Below, piece after piece: positions 12,265 through 23,955 of a stretch of DNA of 64,000 nt (position 1 is its first letter; the number at the start of each line of letters is the position of its first letter). The notes under the pieces were generated by a model, which saw only the letters and a program-made list of their open reading frames with translations, was not told the DNA's origin and searched no databases. A program made the translations under genes and the position numbers. Source of the stretch: Liolophura sinensis (Eukaryota; Mollusca; Polyplacophora; Chitonida; Chitonidae); NCBI RefSeq assembly GCF_032854445.1, contig NC_088298.1:16637976-16701975 (forward strand). Direction: 5' to 3'.

Positions 12265-12398
12265 TGTTGTACATGGGAAGGTCTGCCAGCAATCTGTGTA
12301 TGGCTTCCCCAACTATAATGCTGGGTGTCGTCGTATGAGTGCAACATTCTTGAGTACAGCGTAAAACACAAAATAAATAAACACATAAATAAATCCAT
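12265..12398 (+). mobile_element. SINE-1, 5'-truncated
   Basis: It holds only the body and tail of SINE-1, from acatgggaaggtctgccagc to the aataaataaacacataaata end. It lies between the two R2 blocks, which makes this R2 copy longer than the one at 30165. Confidence 0.8.
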
Positions 12399-12414
12399 AT
12401 ATGTTAGCTTTCGT

Positions 12415-12700
12415 GTACAGTTGCCATCAGCTCAAGCCATCACCCGTGTCTTCAACGTCAGCATCAAGATGCGACTTTTCCCGAAACAGATATAATCTAC
12501 ACAGGTGTCTTTCACCTTTGGGTTGAGATTAAAAACTGAGAATCGGGTGACATGATAATACAACTATTGTCAAGGATCTCGTGACACTTGAGGTGTTCTG
12601 TAATCAGATATTGTTCCCATAAGCCGGATCAGCTGTGGTCCAGCTTGATTACTTCTGCCAGATCAAAGGCGTACATGATTATTAGGAGATACGGAATGAT
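12415..12700 (+). repeat. R2 repeat, 3' block
   Basis: It aligns with 31080-31345: the shared stretches gaggtgttctgtaatca and gtccagcttgattacttctg sit in the same order and spacing. It lies about 0.7 kb after an R2 5' block, as at the second locus, which suggests one larger repeat of roughly 1.2-1.6 kb. Confidence 0.7.
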
Positions 12701-13119
12701 ACTCACACGAAGGGCAGTGTACTAACGACCTCTTAGATGTCTAAAGTCTTATTTAAATGAAGGACCTTGACATATTTTATACTTTACGAATCTAACAAAA
12801 TGTTAAGATATTTTGAGAGTTCAAATCCAGCTGTCGCTGTTTTTTTTCCTGCAGTTACGATTCTAAGGGCAGTACATTCCTTCAACCAACAAGGAAGACT
12901 AGGGATCAGACACTCTCAACAAAAAGAGCAACCAGAACGCCGTCCCCTTTAGCGCGGCTCGATACAGCTAAAAATTCTAATCATTAACATGATATATAAA
13001 CTTAACTGGTGATGGCTCTCTTCAAATATCATTTGGGAGCATTTTATAGTATCAGTTTTTTAACAGGCAGTGTTGCAGGTACATTGACACCTGTTACATA
13101 ACCATTGCAGACTAAGTGT
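12701..13119. other. unannotated sequence
   Basis: A B-box-like agttcaaatcc occurs near 12820 but has no matching A box or body. Nothing else recognised. Confidence 0.35.
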
Positions 13120-13170
13120 CAAACAGACATTCGTATACCAGCTCTCAACCAATATGAACGTTTGCGGAAC
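13120..13170 (-). repeat. PLE 3' tail, short fragment
   Basis: The terminal motif gacattcgtataccagctct and caaccaatatgaacg match the PLE end, minus orientation. Confidence 0.65.
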
Positions 13171-13874
13171 ATTTTCATATACATTACTGGCAATGTATGG
13201 TTTAGCTCCGTTCAACCATCGAATGTTGTTGATACATTAGAACGATAAAACATGTGACCATTAGAATAGGGAAATATGAAAATTCGTACTCATGAATCAA
13301 AAAGTAAAAAATCTCTGCATCTTCTTAACACTGCTTCAGTGTTTATTTTATTCGTTTGTGCACTCATAAAGAACCTTTTACTTACCGACACTTTTAGTTC
13401 AATTTCGCTTGGAAACAGTCCAATGAAAGGTTATTTTGATTGGACAGCTACACCATAACAGTTGCGATGGGACACAAATTCGCCCCATCGCCCACTTCTT
13501 GTGGAACCCATATACTTTCTCAAGTCGGATTCAAGAAAGATAGCCGATGTGGTGAACGTTTTGAGCAAATTCTTCATACTCTGCAAGAATATCCTCAGAG
13601 TCTGCAGGAATATCTTCATGGTCTGCAGGAATAATCAGACTAAATGATTTTATGTACCAACTAAACTATTCTTGGGTCTATTTACTACTTTAATCAATCT
13701 GTCTATACTTCCAGTAAATCGTACTAATACAACATATATTCCAGCTAAAACCTTGGACAAGGAGAGCGCTGGTTCAAATCCATAGATCATTGGTTAGGCT
13801 ATTCTGTGTTCGTCAAGGTGTGTGATATCTCTCGATCTAAACCTGATTTCTCTTAGAAATGTAAGTTGTAATAT
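13171..13874. other. unannotated sequence
   Basis: It includes a small tandem of tctgcaggaatatcttca-type units (about 13580-13632) that gives overlapping short frames. No gene supported. Confidence 0.4.
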
Positions 13875-14100
13875 AATTCCGCTTAACCAGGAGCTTGGAG
13901 CGTTGCATTCATCGTGTTGAATTAAATCGACACGTTTGATAAATCAACAGCTGCACCCAAAACGCAATGAAATTGTATATTTCTTATGTCTTTGATGGGT
14001 TGTGTTAAACGTCGTTTTGGGAATTGGCGTTGTGATCATTAACCCGGAACGTCCTTATTGGATGAGGGCTGGTAAACGAATGTCTGTATCGATGCACTGA
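13875..14100 (+). repeat. PLE 3' region with internal deletion
   Basis: The piece taattccgcttaaccagg...cattcatcgtgttgaatt joins directly to the terminal tail (gttaaacgtcgttttgggaa to aacgaatgtctgtatcgatg). The middle of the tail present at 44520-44660 is missing. Confidence 0.75.
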
Positions 14101-14439
14101 TTCATAGATGCCTACATCGAAATGATTCAACAGACAAAAACAATAACGCGCGACGAAGTGCTCGTAACATATTTTTGAGAAAATTGAACTGCGCCTCCCT
14201 GAGTCGAAAACTAATAACTACCACTTTATCTCAGGCAAATTTTGTACTGAATGTTATTTTTGAGGCGATTGCAAACATTTGCAACAGGGTCAATCAGATT
14301 GTAATTTCTGGTTACAAGTTACGACTATCGTGACATAAAATCTCTTGCACATCGATCATGATTTTCATAATCTATAATCATCTTAAGTCTATCAAGATTC
14401 TACTGGTGGACTAAGCATCCCCGAGGCCTGGTCCCTTTG
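14101..14439. other. unannotated sequence
   Basis: Nothing recognisable. Confidence 0.4.
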
Positions 14440-14710
14440 CATTGTTTTAATGTGATTGTATGTTAGATGTTATTCTAGCAATTCTAGACCAGTGATGTCT
14501 AACGAATTACAGTCAACATCAATTTTTTTACCTAATTCTGCTTAAGCCATGGTGCTAAGGAGTGTGTAGATTGCTACTATTTATGCATTTACATGAAAAA
14601 TTCGAATAAAACCCTGACTGAGGTACGTTTGACCATTTGCCAGCTATTGCACTATTTTTACTCGGTTTTTATCTCTATGCTGTACCTCTTTTATAATATT
14701 ATAACCCCTT
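14440..14710 (+). repeat. R1 copy
   Basis: Plus-orientation R1 with the upstream part (gtgattgtatgttagatg, agaccagtgatgtctaac), the middle (ctgcttaagccatggtgcta) and the end (tctatgctgtacctctttta). Confidence 0.8.
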
Positions 14711-14974
14711 GTGTAAGAGGCCATCTAGTTAATAAGGTTATTTTGGTATTGCGTCTGCTAAATATGGACGCCTGTTAACGAGAAACCGGTGACAGAAGGA
14801 TACCCAACTTTACGCTTACAAGCGAAAATTCCGATAACACTCAACAGCACAAGTGTAGCTGTATATACTTAGTCCGAAAGGGACACTTATTAGGATACCA
14901 GTACCCTTCCTTCGGTCAACCTTAAATGGCCTTGTTCCTGAAGGACTGGGAGATTAACACCCTCTGTATGCGAT

Positions 14975-15230
14975 AAAGAAATCTCATTAAGTTTGATGGC
15001 AGGACGATTGACCTGTCAAAGTAGCAGATATCTGTCTAATCCTGGCACGTTCCTTAACAGCGATAGTGCGGTTTCCAGTGGCGTTCCGAGCAGGTGATTC
15101 TGAATAAGACGCTTGTCTTAACAGAGGGTTTAGGAGAGAATTTGTAAATTCGCCGGCACTGCTTGCGGGACCTTGGTGACAGTAAGCGGTCCACGATTCT
15201 CCTGTGACCATTTGCACAATCTAACGTTCA
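14975..15230. repeat. R4 segment plus a minisatellite-like monomer
   Basis: 14975-15070 aligns with 26455-26575 (aggacgattgacctgtc is exact in both). At 15171-15222 a single unit, ccttggtgacagtaagcgg followed by ctcctgtgaccatttgcaca, matches one 37-bp plus one 28-bp unit of the minisatellite at 56407-56877. Confidence 0.6.
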
Positions 15231-16329
15231 TTGCACACCAATTACCCGTCTTCTTCGTACATGTACGCATAACTCCCTTTACGTTCCAGATAGTCCGTTC
15301 GCCATTATGTTGACAGAAGTTGGTGGTGTATGGCGTGGTTTTTTCCACTCGTAAAACCCACCGCCATTTGTGTAAGTGACAAATCCATACGTACGGCATT
15401 AAATGAACATCTAGTAGTTAGATCAATGACGCCAATTTTGTGTGAAATAATAAACGCGCGGGTGTTTTTATACACAACTGTTTTACCGATGATTGGATTC
15501 TCTTAAAAACAATTCACTTTAGGCTTCATGAAAGCGTAAAAAGGTTTCACCAAACAAGCAAATTCAATACTCTTTTGATTGAAAAGCGAGACTCAAGCTA
15601 TTGCTTTTTAATTGTATTGGCCGAAATGTCGCCTAAAGTGTCACTCAAAAAAGGAAACAGAACAGCACGCTTACTCAATATCGTCCGCTTTGAATTCAAG
15701 TCGAATAAAGCAAAATAGTACTATTAGTCATGCTGGGTAAGTGGAATTCGGAAATGGCAAAAAACAGCATTGTTTACGAAATAATTTTATTTGTGGTCAC
15801 ATTGCAAACTTTTGCAAGGCAAAATGTAATGAAATATACATACACGATTGCACGGTTTCCTTCCACCTTTTTAGCTGTGGGTCGTATTGCAGATCGAATT
15901 AATTTGACGAGGCAATACTCTGTCAGATAATATTATGCGTTAGGTGTAAACATGTTATCTATGTTTCCCCCCACCCCCACCCCCACCCCACCCCCCACAA
16001 CATGGTTTATTTAAAGCCTGTTATTTTTTTTACTATTTCCGTTTAGTTCTTTTTCGATGATTGATAGTAACACTCTTCTTGTTAATAGAACTTTGCTTGT
16101 AACCAATGCTGATATATTGCCAATTGTTTGTGTAGCTAAAAACACTTAGGCGTAAAAAATGTCGGCTAAATTTAGGCGAACAAATGCAGAACAGACAGTT
16201 AGGTCAACCAAAGCAGAATTAGATGATGGGCGTACATTTACATGTACCAACGCTGACGATCAGGCATTCATAACCTCAATATGTTTTAAAACTCATGGCA
16301 TAGACAACATATAAGGAGAAGCCGGGCTA
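15231..16329. other. unannotated sequence with a C-rich run
   Basis: No gene is supported. A strongly C-rich tract (ccccccacccccaccccc) lies at about 15965-15998; its complement has G-runs that could form a quadruplex. Confidence 0.4.
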
Positions 16330-16690
16330 AAGCTGGCATTTATAAGGTTGTCTCACAGATCTGTCTTTGGTGTCTTCTCTAGAGGATAGAGCGCAATCAA
16401 GAAAAGTGTCAACGACATAACAGTATTGAGCCATACGATTTCCTGCGTAAACCGTTTTTCGGGTTTCTAGGAAGGTTTCATCGGTCTAGACACAAGTTCT
16501 GTAATCCAGGCTCGATTTACATTCCTGTACTGGTTTATTTGGTTTGCTCCTCCCGATAGACCAGTCCTGTATCTCGCCTTGTGATCTTGGTCTGAAGACT
16601 TAACAGAAATCCCTACAAATCACTGAACAACCTCTCTAGTCTCGTGGATTAAACTCTGTAAGCCGGCATACTGGTAGGAAATGGAAATGA
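16330..16690 (+). repeat. R3 repeat
   Basis: It aligns with 27940-28290 over its length (gaggatagagcgcaatc against gagggtagagtgcaaac; caggctcgatttacatt against caggctcgtattacatt). It also shares a near-identical stretch with 18085-18225 (ctcgtggattaaactctgta, gccggcatactggtaggaaa). No coding sense found. Confidence 0.75.
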
Positions 16691-17179
16691 TTTTATCGCA
16701 TGAGTTGTTGACGAATTTTATTCGCGCTTTCGTGGAAGTTATTAGTGTAAATCGTGGGTAGGAAAAATAAACCATTGAGTCGTAAGGTGCAAAATAGTTT
16801 ATGGTTGTGGTGAAGATATAATACACTTTATGTTGCACTCCCTGGAAGCCGTCCCCGATTAAAATGAAGTGATTAATTCTATGGAAAAAAGGAAAGTGTG
16901 TAATACAAACATTACACCGTATGTAACCGTTACATATGATTGTTGTCTCATTTTCACTGCTAAAATACGATCAGTGCTAAATTTTAATACACACCTTTCT
17001 TACATATATGCTGACTCGCCCTAAAAACGCACCAATCTGAAACCATGAAAATTTCATGATAGTTTGGGAATAAGGGAAACATCCATGGAAAACGTTTTTA
17101 CACCTGAAAAGCAAGAAAAAATCAAACTGTCATTACTCTTGGGTGCAGAAACGGGGTATGAAGGGAAGGCATAAATATG
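16691..17179. other. unannotated sequence
   Basis: Nothing recognisable; short frames on both strands. Confidence 0.4.
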
Positions 17180-17475
17180 TGTGCGTGGAAACAGACTCTC
17201 GTTTACCAGCCGTCGACCATTAAGGACGTCCCAGGTCAATAATCGCAAGGCCAATTCCCAAAACGGCGTATAACACAAACTAAGTGTTTCACCAGGTACG
17301 TGTTACCTTTTGCCCACTATCACAGTCCTCCATACTCTGGTTTTACTATCTATGCTGTATGTTTTTAATTATAATATTTTTTACAAATATAGGTTCAGAT
17401 GTACAATCTAGAAAACCTGTGGTTAAATCCAGCGAAGGTGGGTACATATCCTTCACAGCATTTGCTATACATGGC
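17180..17475 (-). mobile_element. PLE fragments with an R1 insertion
   Basis: A minus-strand PLE terminal tail (17180-17283) is followed by a plus-strand R1 3' fragment (17285-17395). A minus-strand piece of the RT core follows (about 17400-17475, the complement of the stretch encoding NPYIAKAVKDIYPPSLDLKE). The order tail-R1-RT is the same as at 1905-2740. Confidence 0.7.
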
Positions 17476-17740
17476 TTGTTTACAGGCCATCGACACCTGG
17501 GAAAACGGGAACGCGCCATTGACTTGGTTGAAGTTGGCCTGACTATAAGGGCCATAGCAGCAAGGTTTGAATGTCTCCACAGTACCATCACAAGACTGAG
17601 CCAGCGATTTCAGCAGGCGGGACGTACTATACACCGACAACGGCGAGGGAAGGCCGACAGATTGTGAGGGCTCATCTATGTGATCGAACACTTCCTGCGT
17701 CCAGACACTAGCTACGATCATAGGTCGGCGAAAAATTATC
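17476..17740 (+). pseudogene. Tc1-type transposase N-terminal remnant
   Basis: In the frame ending at 17667 the sequence RERAIDLVEVGLTIRAIAA and then STITRLSQRFQQ form the helix-turn-helix of Tc1-type transposases. The Arg-rich linker is damaged, and the next stretch (GRQIVRAHLCDR) is in another frame before stops. No DDE domain is present. It abuts a PLE RT piece, so it either inserted there or was joined by deletion. Confidence 0.8.
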
Positions 17741-18084
17741 CTAGGCCGACGGAAGTGTGATCGTTTGGGCGGTATCAAAAGAAATAAAATAAACAAGCGT
17801 TCTGTTATCGCCGGACGTCATGCGTGGTTTTTATTTGTAAACTGTTCAGGGAGCGAAAAGCTAATACATATCTGACGTTTCTTTGTTTTAATCTATTTGT
17901 TCCCCGCACCAGAAACACGACTGGATTGATTTAAGTTCCTCATCGTCGTGCAGAGGAACGAGCAATGCTATTACGTGTTCGAAAGCACCTGTCACCATTT
18001 CGCCTGTGCTTTAAGTTAGGATATTTACCAGGCTCCGGTTTCTCGAAGCTTCTTATTTTGCTTAAGTAAAACACCTTTGAATGT
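17741..18084. other. unannotated sequence
   Basis: Nothing recognisable. Confidence 0.35.
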
Positions 18085-18230
18085 ATCCCGATAAACCAGT
18101 CCTGTATCTCGCCTTGTGGGACTTAACCTTGTCTGAAGACTTAACCGAAATCCCTACAAATTACCGAACAACCTGTCTAGTCTCGTGGATTAAGCTCTGT
18201 AAGCCGGCATACTGGTAGGAAATGGATATT
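18085..18230 (+). repeat. R3 repeat, short copy
   Basis: It is very close to 16555-16690 (ccagtcctgtatctcgcctt, ctcgtggattaagctctgta, gccggcatactggtaggaaa), so this is a recent duplication 1.5 kb away in direct orientation. Confidence 0.8.
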
Positions 18231-19384
18231 CTTAAGTTATTTTGCTTAAGCACAGGTGTTTTACTTAAGCAACATAATACTGTACTTTGAACACTCCATC
18301 TTGGACTTAAGCAAAAAACTACGACTTGAACAATTTACCGAACCTAGGAAGTTTCGTAAATCCGTGTCCAGAAATTCCCCTATCAGTGTTTCCGTATATG
18401 AGACGTATGTTGTAGTTAAGTTCATCTGGCAAACTCTCGAGCGAAATCCTACTTACGTCGGGCAGAATCAGTGTTATAAATACGTGCACTAGCACTGGAA
18501 TGCAGATGCACATCTAGATGTATCCTAGCACATGTTTTATGTAGCGCTGTGAAAGTATCTCTCGGAGACGATTAGGGCTTCTGTGTAATTTATGTCTGTT
18601 ATTGGTTGTCTTAAACGATTTCTTTAATGTCCGTAGCGATAGTTCCACTAACGGTTTTACGCACCAGCTGTATATAACACCTTCCTGTTTGCGATTCATT
18701 AACCCAGATTTTCCTTACTATTTATGTAGTAAATTTGTCAACGTCAACCTTAAAAAAATATATGTCCTCTAAATTGGTACTTGACTCGGTTTCTCTATGA
18801 TTAAACTAGGCCTATATTTGATCACGGCGAAGTCAGCAGTGAAATTAATAAACTAAGCTAATTGCCAACACGGCAACTTATGTCTACGCACGTGTTTTAT
18901 CCGACCTACAGTGTATGTCTCTTCCCTGCAATATCTTCTCCACTTAGCTACCTCACCTAAGTGGCTTTGTCCATCCAGCAAAACACTAGGGCCGGGTTGT
19001 TTTAAGACAACATCATCTTTACCTTTGTTCATTTCATTGTTAATTTTGTAATTAGACCAAAATGATTCCGAAACGGTGTTTTAAGATGATATAAATCTGC
19101 TGCTGTTATACTTTGAACAACTGAGGTGACTGCTGAATTTGGCTAAAAATCTTAAATATAAGATATGACTTGATGCCAATGTAAGCTAATTGGCGTCGGT
19201 TAGGCTGAAGATTTTAAATTTTAGTTTCATGAAGCACACAGTAAGTGAAAAATGGCATAGATGCTTCAAGAAGACAAAAGCAATAAACACAAGTCGTTGC
19301 AGCGATTTAATGTGGGGTACAGGTGACATAGCTATGGTCTAGAAACCGCTCCTGCGGACTAGTCTCGAAGGCGACGTCTCGAGA
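18231..19384. other. unannotated region
   Basis: Several short overlapping frames, no motif. No shared repeat recognised. Confidence 0.4.
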
Positions 19385-19690
19385 TGAGAGGAAAGAGACC
19401 AAAACCTGGTTGGGTTTAAACTTGTAAAAATAGTACTTGCTGCAGTCGCGCTTGGCGCCTAGTACTGAGAGGACAAAGCAAGGAAACAGAGCTGGTTAGC
19501 TTGGTGTCAGTGTAATATGACAGGGCGGGGTGGGGCATGTCTGGTGTCTTCGACAGTGTACTTCTGTGGCGGCAACACTTTGGTGGCATGGACTCTCACT
19601 GCCACAAGAGCACACAGTATATGTACACACGCCTGGTGACTCCTCGTCGTCAGACGGAAAATTGTTAAGTGCGACGTGACCTCTAGGCAT
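19385..19690 (+). mobile_element. SINE-2 copy
   Basis: Body landmarks are tagtacttgctgcagtcgcg, gcttggcgcctagtactgag, ggcggcaacactttggtgg, acacagtatatgtacacacg and aaaattgttaagtgcgacgt. The same order occurs at 47180-47455 and 53200-53520. The tRNA-like head is decayed. I associate this body with mollusc SINEs from memory. The 126-codon frame on the other strand (19496-19876) is a shadow of it. Confidence 0.75.
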
Positions 19691-19954
19691 GTATATGTAC
19701 GTACTATGGTCCATGGGAGCGGTTACTTCCTTATCTGTGAATCGATGGGGCTTAATCATGTCTTTCGACAGGGATTCTTCTACTCTCACTAACCTTTGGG
19801 CCTTGATCAATTGAAGTCGTCGGCGTTCTGAAGATGACTTGTCATCGGGTGTCTCTTGTGTGGGAAATATTGTCAAACGGCTGTGGTTTTTATCTGGCTC
19901 AAATTATTGAGAATGATTTTAAACACGTGTCTAATAGAATAAATCTATGCTTCG

Positions 19955-20069
19955 AAAGAGATATTCGTATACCAGCCGTCCACCTAAAAGGACACTTCAA
20001 GTCAATAATGGGTAGGCCAATTCCCAAAACGACGTGTAATACAAACCACCAAAGAACTAAGGAAGTATA
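19955..20069 (-). repeat. PLE 3' tail, left part of a Tc1-split copy
   Basis: The PLE tail runs through ataccagccgtccac and aacgacgtgtaatacaaacc to aaggaagta, where the transposon at 20070 interrupts it. The rest continues at 21599. Confidence 0.85.
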
Positions 20070-21598
20070 CTATCCAAAAAAAGAAACGCATAGGTGTTTT
20101 GTTTTATTTTAAAATGAAATAAATACATTTTGTCTTCATTTCATGAGCAAAATGTGTTTTAATATTGTTAATAGTCACAGTTAGCACACATTTTATTCCT
20201 CAAAACATTTCTTGGTTGAAAATGTTGAGTTTGGACGGCTTTTTTTAAAGAAGTAAAAAATACAGAACCACACTGCATCACGTGCAGTCTTACACGCCGA
20301 ACTTACGCATGGAAAGCATGCAGTGTGTGACTATAAAACCGCAACTTCGGGCCGGAAATCGGCGTCTTTCAAGTGGTGTTTTCAAGCTGATTCAACATGC
20401 CACGTCTTGACACTGTCACAAGAAATATTGCCATTGGAAGACTTCAAGCTGGAGAGTCCCAATCGTCCATTTCTAGGCCTCTACACGTCAGCCAGAGCAC
20501 GATTTCACGGCTTGCTGCCCGCTACAACAATACTAGGACAACAAATGACCGTCGGCGTTCAGGTCGACCACGTGTCACTACAGCAGCCCAAGATCGCTAC
20601 ATAAGGGTCCTCCATTTGCGTGACCGTTGTGCTACAGCTGAAAGCACAGCAACCAGCATACCGGGACTGAGGAGGATATCGGGTCAGACAGTGCGGAACA
20701 GGCTGAGGGAACATGGACTGAGAGCCAGGAGGCCCTATGTTGGGATCGTGCTGCGTCCTCACCATCGCGCCAATCGCCTCCAATGGTGTAACAACGCGAC
20801 TGCATGGAATCTACGCAACTGGCGACGCATTTGGTTCAGTGATGAGTCCAGATTCCTATTGCAGAGACGTGATGGTAGAAACCGGGTTTACAGACGTGCT
20901 CACGAACGTTATGCCCCTAACTGCGTACGCCAAGTGGACAGATTTGGTGGAGGGAGTGTGATGATGTGGGCAGCAATATCGTATACTGGTCGTACAAATC
21001 TTGTCCACGTTCAGGGAAATCTTACGGCCGTACGCTACCGAGACACCATCCTGCAGCCACACCTCTTACCTGTCATTGACGTTCAGCGGGAGTTGTTCCA
21101 GCAGGACAACGCCAGACCGCACACGGCACGTGTCACAAGGGACTTCCTCGCCGAAAACAATGTAAATGTGCTACCCTGGCCGTCCCGTTCCCAGGATCTT
21201 AACCCAATTGAGCATCTGTGGAATGAACTTGATTGACGTCTACGCCAACGTCAACCTCAACCCCAAACGCTTCAAGAGCAAGTTGCATGTTTGCAGGAGG
21301 AGTGGCAGAACATTCCCCAGGCCTCTATCCAGCGTCTCATCCAGTCCATGACAAGGCGTGTCAGAACTGTTATTCGTGCCCGTGGTGGTCACAACACATA
21401 CTGACATTCCACTCAAGTGGGAGACTCATTGTGAGTGTCTTACCTCAAGTTGATGGCCTTGTTGTCTAGATATGGACCCTTCCTTAATCTGTGTAAAAAA
21501 ATATTTGCAGAATAGCAATTCTTATTTAGTTATGCATAATTGAAAAGACTGCATCACCTCCGCAAAAAACCGGGTTATGCGTTTCTTTTTTTGGATAG
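20070..21598 (+). mobile_element. Tc1-type DNA transposon, nearly intact
   Basis: A 1529-bp element with identical 23-bp terminal inverted repeats (20070-20092 and 21576-21598, beginning ctatcc). TA target duplications flank it at 20068-20069 and 21599-21600. It encodes one transposase in plus orientation. Removing it restores the PLE tail (aactaaggaagta joined to tatataaaat), which matches the uninterrupted copy near 44516-44540. Identical ends and a single stop codon imply a recent arrival compared with 5790-7315. Confidence 0.95.
20397..21404 (+). pseudogene. Tc1-type DD34E transposase with one premature stop
   Basis: The open frame starts with ATG at 20397 and runs 279 codons to a TGA at 21234-21236. 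The same frame continues for 55 more codons to TGA at 21402-21404, ending GGHNTY as in related elements. The domains are an N-terminal helix-turn-helix (residues 1-50), a GRPR AT-hook-like linker (56-59), a second helix-turn-helix (about 62-110) and a DDE domain. The triad is complete: D149 in FSDES, D237 in QQDNARPHT and E272 in NPIEHLW, with exactly 34 residues between the last two. The enzyme would cut and paste the element at TA sites. The stop lies in ELD*RLRQ, where a CGA-to-TGA change (CpG-type) is the simplest explanation. The product would lose only the C-terminal tail. Confidence 0.93.
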
Positions 21599-21665
21599 TA
21601 TATATAAAATATGACAATAGGGCCGAATCATGCCAAGAGAAGCAGTCAACAGTACAATTACTGGC
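21599..21665 (-). repeat. PLE 3' tail, right part of the split copy
   Basis: It continues the interrupted tail: tatataaaatatgacaatag, then cgaatcatgccaagagaagc. Confidence 0.85.
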
Positions 21666-21719
21666 ACTCAGAAATAAATAAAATAAACAAATAAAATATT
21701 TGACCAGGGCTATGTATTT

Positions 21720-21870
21720 CACTACATTTATTTACTTTGCTGATGTTTAACGCTGTACTTAGCAGTTTTTCGCTTTTACAATGACGGTTAGCTTTGTGAT
21801 GAGGAGAACCGGAGTAGTCGGACAAAGCCTGTCCTTGGCCAATTACCTGACTTAAATGATACGTCTATCA
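21720..21870 (-). repeat. SINE-like tail/body
   Basis: atttatttactttgctgatg, then tttaacgctgtacttagcag and ttttacaatgacggttagct, resemble the tail of a mollusc SINE distinct from SINE-1. There is only one copy here, so the assignment is tentative. Confidence 0.45.
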
Positions 21871-22004
21871 AACAAGGATGTCTGACCAACCCTTATTTCC
21901 GTGGACGTTGGAGAACACATGGCGGTGGTATGGCCCAGAAAGAGACAATGGCATTTACCTGTCAGTAATTACGGAGGGCTCAGACTGAAATGAAGCGTAT
22001 TAGG

Positions 22005-22155
22005 CTAAAGCCCATCTTGCCTAACAACCAAGATGGTATCGTCTTCTAATATCAAAATTACTCGTAATTTCATTCTTGCTTGTAGCCTGTTCTTAAATTT
22101 CCATGTCATAAATAGATGGAGACAGAGCGCTATAAGTCCTACGTCAGGTCTCCAG
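22005..22155. repeat. R5 low-copy repeat
   Basis: Second member of the diverged pair with 8570-8800. Confidence 0.35.
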
Positions 22156-22534
22156 GCTTGGTGGAATACAAACCTTGTAGTACACGATGTGTTCCTGGCA
22201 AAGAAAGATTACTTCTATAACTAAATTAGTTATGCCACCCTGCATTTTTATCTAACACGATGTTAAGTTTACAGCAAATAATTTTTTTTAAAACCTACAC
22301 CCTTATAATTCATTTTTATTTATAATCTATATTTTTGTAAAATGTTGCTTCCTTTTAGTATTTCCTGCATCATTAAGAATTTACCTTTTTAAAAATTTTT
22401 TCATAATTTAATTTCATCCAAGGGAGGACTTTACTTAACTGTAGTTTTAAATAATGGAAGGTTTATTAAACAATATTAAGATACATGGATTTGTTTCCAT
22501 AATGAAAGCGAAATCAGGTACCTAAAATATGGGC
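22156..22534. other. unannotated AT-rich sequence
   Basis: Nothing recognisable. Confidence 0.4.
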
Positions 22535-22760
22535 ATTCGTACTTTAAAACAAAGCAGTGACAACAATGTGATACATGTAGCTGGAAAATGGTCACAAGTT
22601 ACTGGTGAAATTTCCCTCCGTTAAGGTTTTATTCTAACTGTTTTAAATGCATATATAGTAGCATTTAAGTGCATATATAGTAGCAAATTACACCCCTTCT
22701 CCCCAGCACGATGGGTTAAGCAAAATTGGGTAAAGAATGCATTAAAGTTAATTGCAATAT
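22535..22760 (-). repeat. R1 copy
   Basis: Minus-orientation R1 (gcagtgacaacaatgtgata, ggttttattctaactgtttt). The piece gcatatatagtagca is duplicated in tandem around 22650-22685. Confidence 0.75.
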
Positions 22761-22974
22761 ATTAGTTGTGGGATATTTATACATACAATAAATTGACTTT
22801 ACACCTTTTGAGTTTCGAATTAATGGATGAAATGAAATGCAAACTGTGGAATTTTAGAGAATTATGAGATATGTTATTTCCAGCTGCGCTATTTATTGAT
22901 CTTTTTAACATTCTTAATTTCGGTAGCTGTGTGTCACATTTATTTAAAGTTTTACTTTGTATGAATACTCATAG

Positions 22975-23520
22975 GCGAGTCAGTTTGAACCATAACCCCA
23001 CGGCATACCGGACAATTCTGCCAATGTAAAACTGCAAATGGATCCAGCTAAATTCGATTCCGGTGGTCAGCGGATTAGGATGCCTAGTGATGTGCCGCTT
23101 TCTGAATTGTTTATCTCTTAGTATTATCTTTCTGCAACAAAGTACCATAAGTATAAGTCTCAAAATCTGGCGTTAATAAGGACCGGGATAGTAACTGACA
23201 TAGCATGAGTATCAATTAATACAGGAGATGTAATTTGGTAACAGGTTTGAGTTCTAGCCATTCAAGACACGTTTGAATTCTTGAATTGACAGTTGCATGT
23301 CCCACACTTCAAAGTACATGCTCTGTAGGCAATGCCAACCAGTAGGCTGAACTCCATGATGTAGTTTCTTGATGCAAGTGCTGGAGCAGATAATAAAGCT
23401 TGTTGCCACGCTTGGTATCCCCCAACGTCAATGTGTCCAGTATTGACAACCTGTCATAAAAGCCATCTGGAAGTCCTTAGCCCAGCGTGAGATCCGTCAA
23501 GATTTTGAAATGGAACGTGC
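22975..23520 (+). repeat. R2 repeat, 5' block
   Basis: Third R2 copy: gtggtcagcggattaggat aligns with gttgttagcggattaggat at 30208. The ggtatcc...ccagtattgacaacctgtcat...gccatctggaagtcctta segment aligns with 11580-11640 and 30622-30685. Confidence 0.65.
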
Positions 23521-23955
23521 CCCATTTTCCTGGAAGTCGGTCTTCAATAGAACGTTTAAAAGTTGTCGTAGAACGCAACACGATGAATTGACCGCGTCTT
23601 TATATTAAAGGCGCAAGATTGAATTCTGGTTCTGTTAGAAGTCAGTTTGTTTAAATTCTATATATCACGATAATTGTTTCCTTTAGTATATATAGTATGG
23701 AACTCAGCAGTAAGCAAGATGGGCTACAGCTGATCCGGCTCTTCTCTCAATTTCTATTTTCCTCAGTGTCATTCTGGTAACTTACCATGCTTTGTTTTGT
23801 CTTTATGCCTGCATGTTTTGTACACCAACGCCGCGACACGTATATAAATCTTACTTGTACGTAAAAACAACTTTCAAAATACAACATAACGTAACTGCGA
23901 TGACTTCAAAACAATAAACATAACTGAAATACCAGCAAAGTAGCGTGGGATCGAG
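23521..23955. other. unannotated sequence
   Basis: No repeat or gene recognised. Confidence 0.35.

Noticed and set aside
15130-15399. 89-codon minus-strand ORF
   Set aside because: It overlaps the R4 segment and the minisatellite monomer; its similarity to the 56.4-kb frames is due to the shared DNA repeat.
17284-17796. 127-codon plus and 133-codon minus ORFs
   Set aside because: They join R1, PLE and Tc1 remnants by chance; only the Tc1 helix-turn-helix part has meaning.
19496-19876. 126-codon minus-strand ORF
   Set aside because: It is mostly antisense to a SINE-2 copy; no domain.
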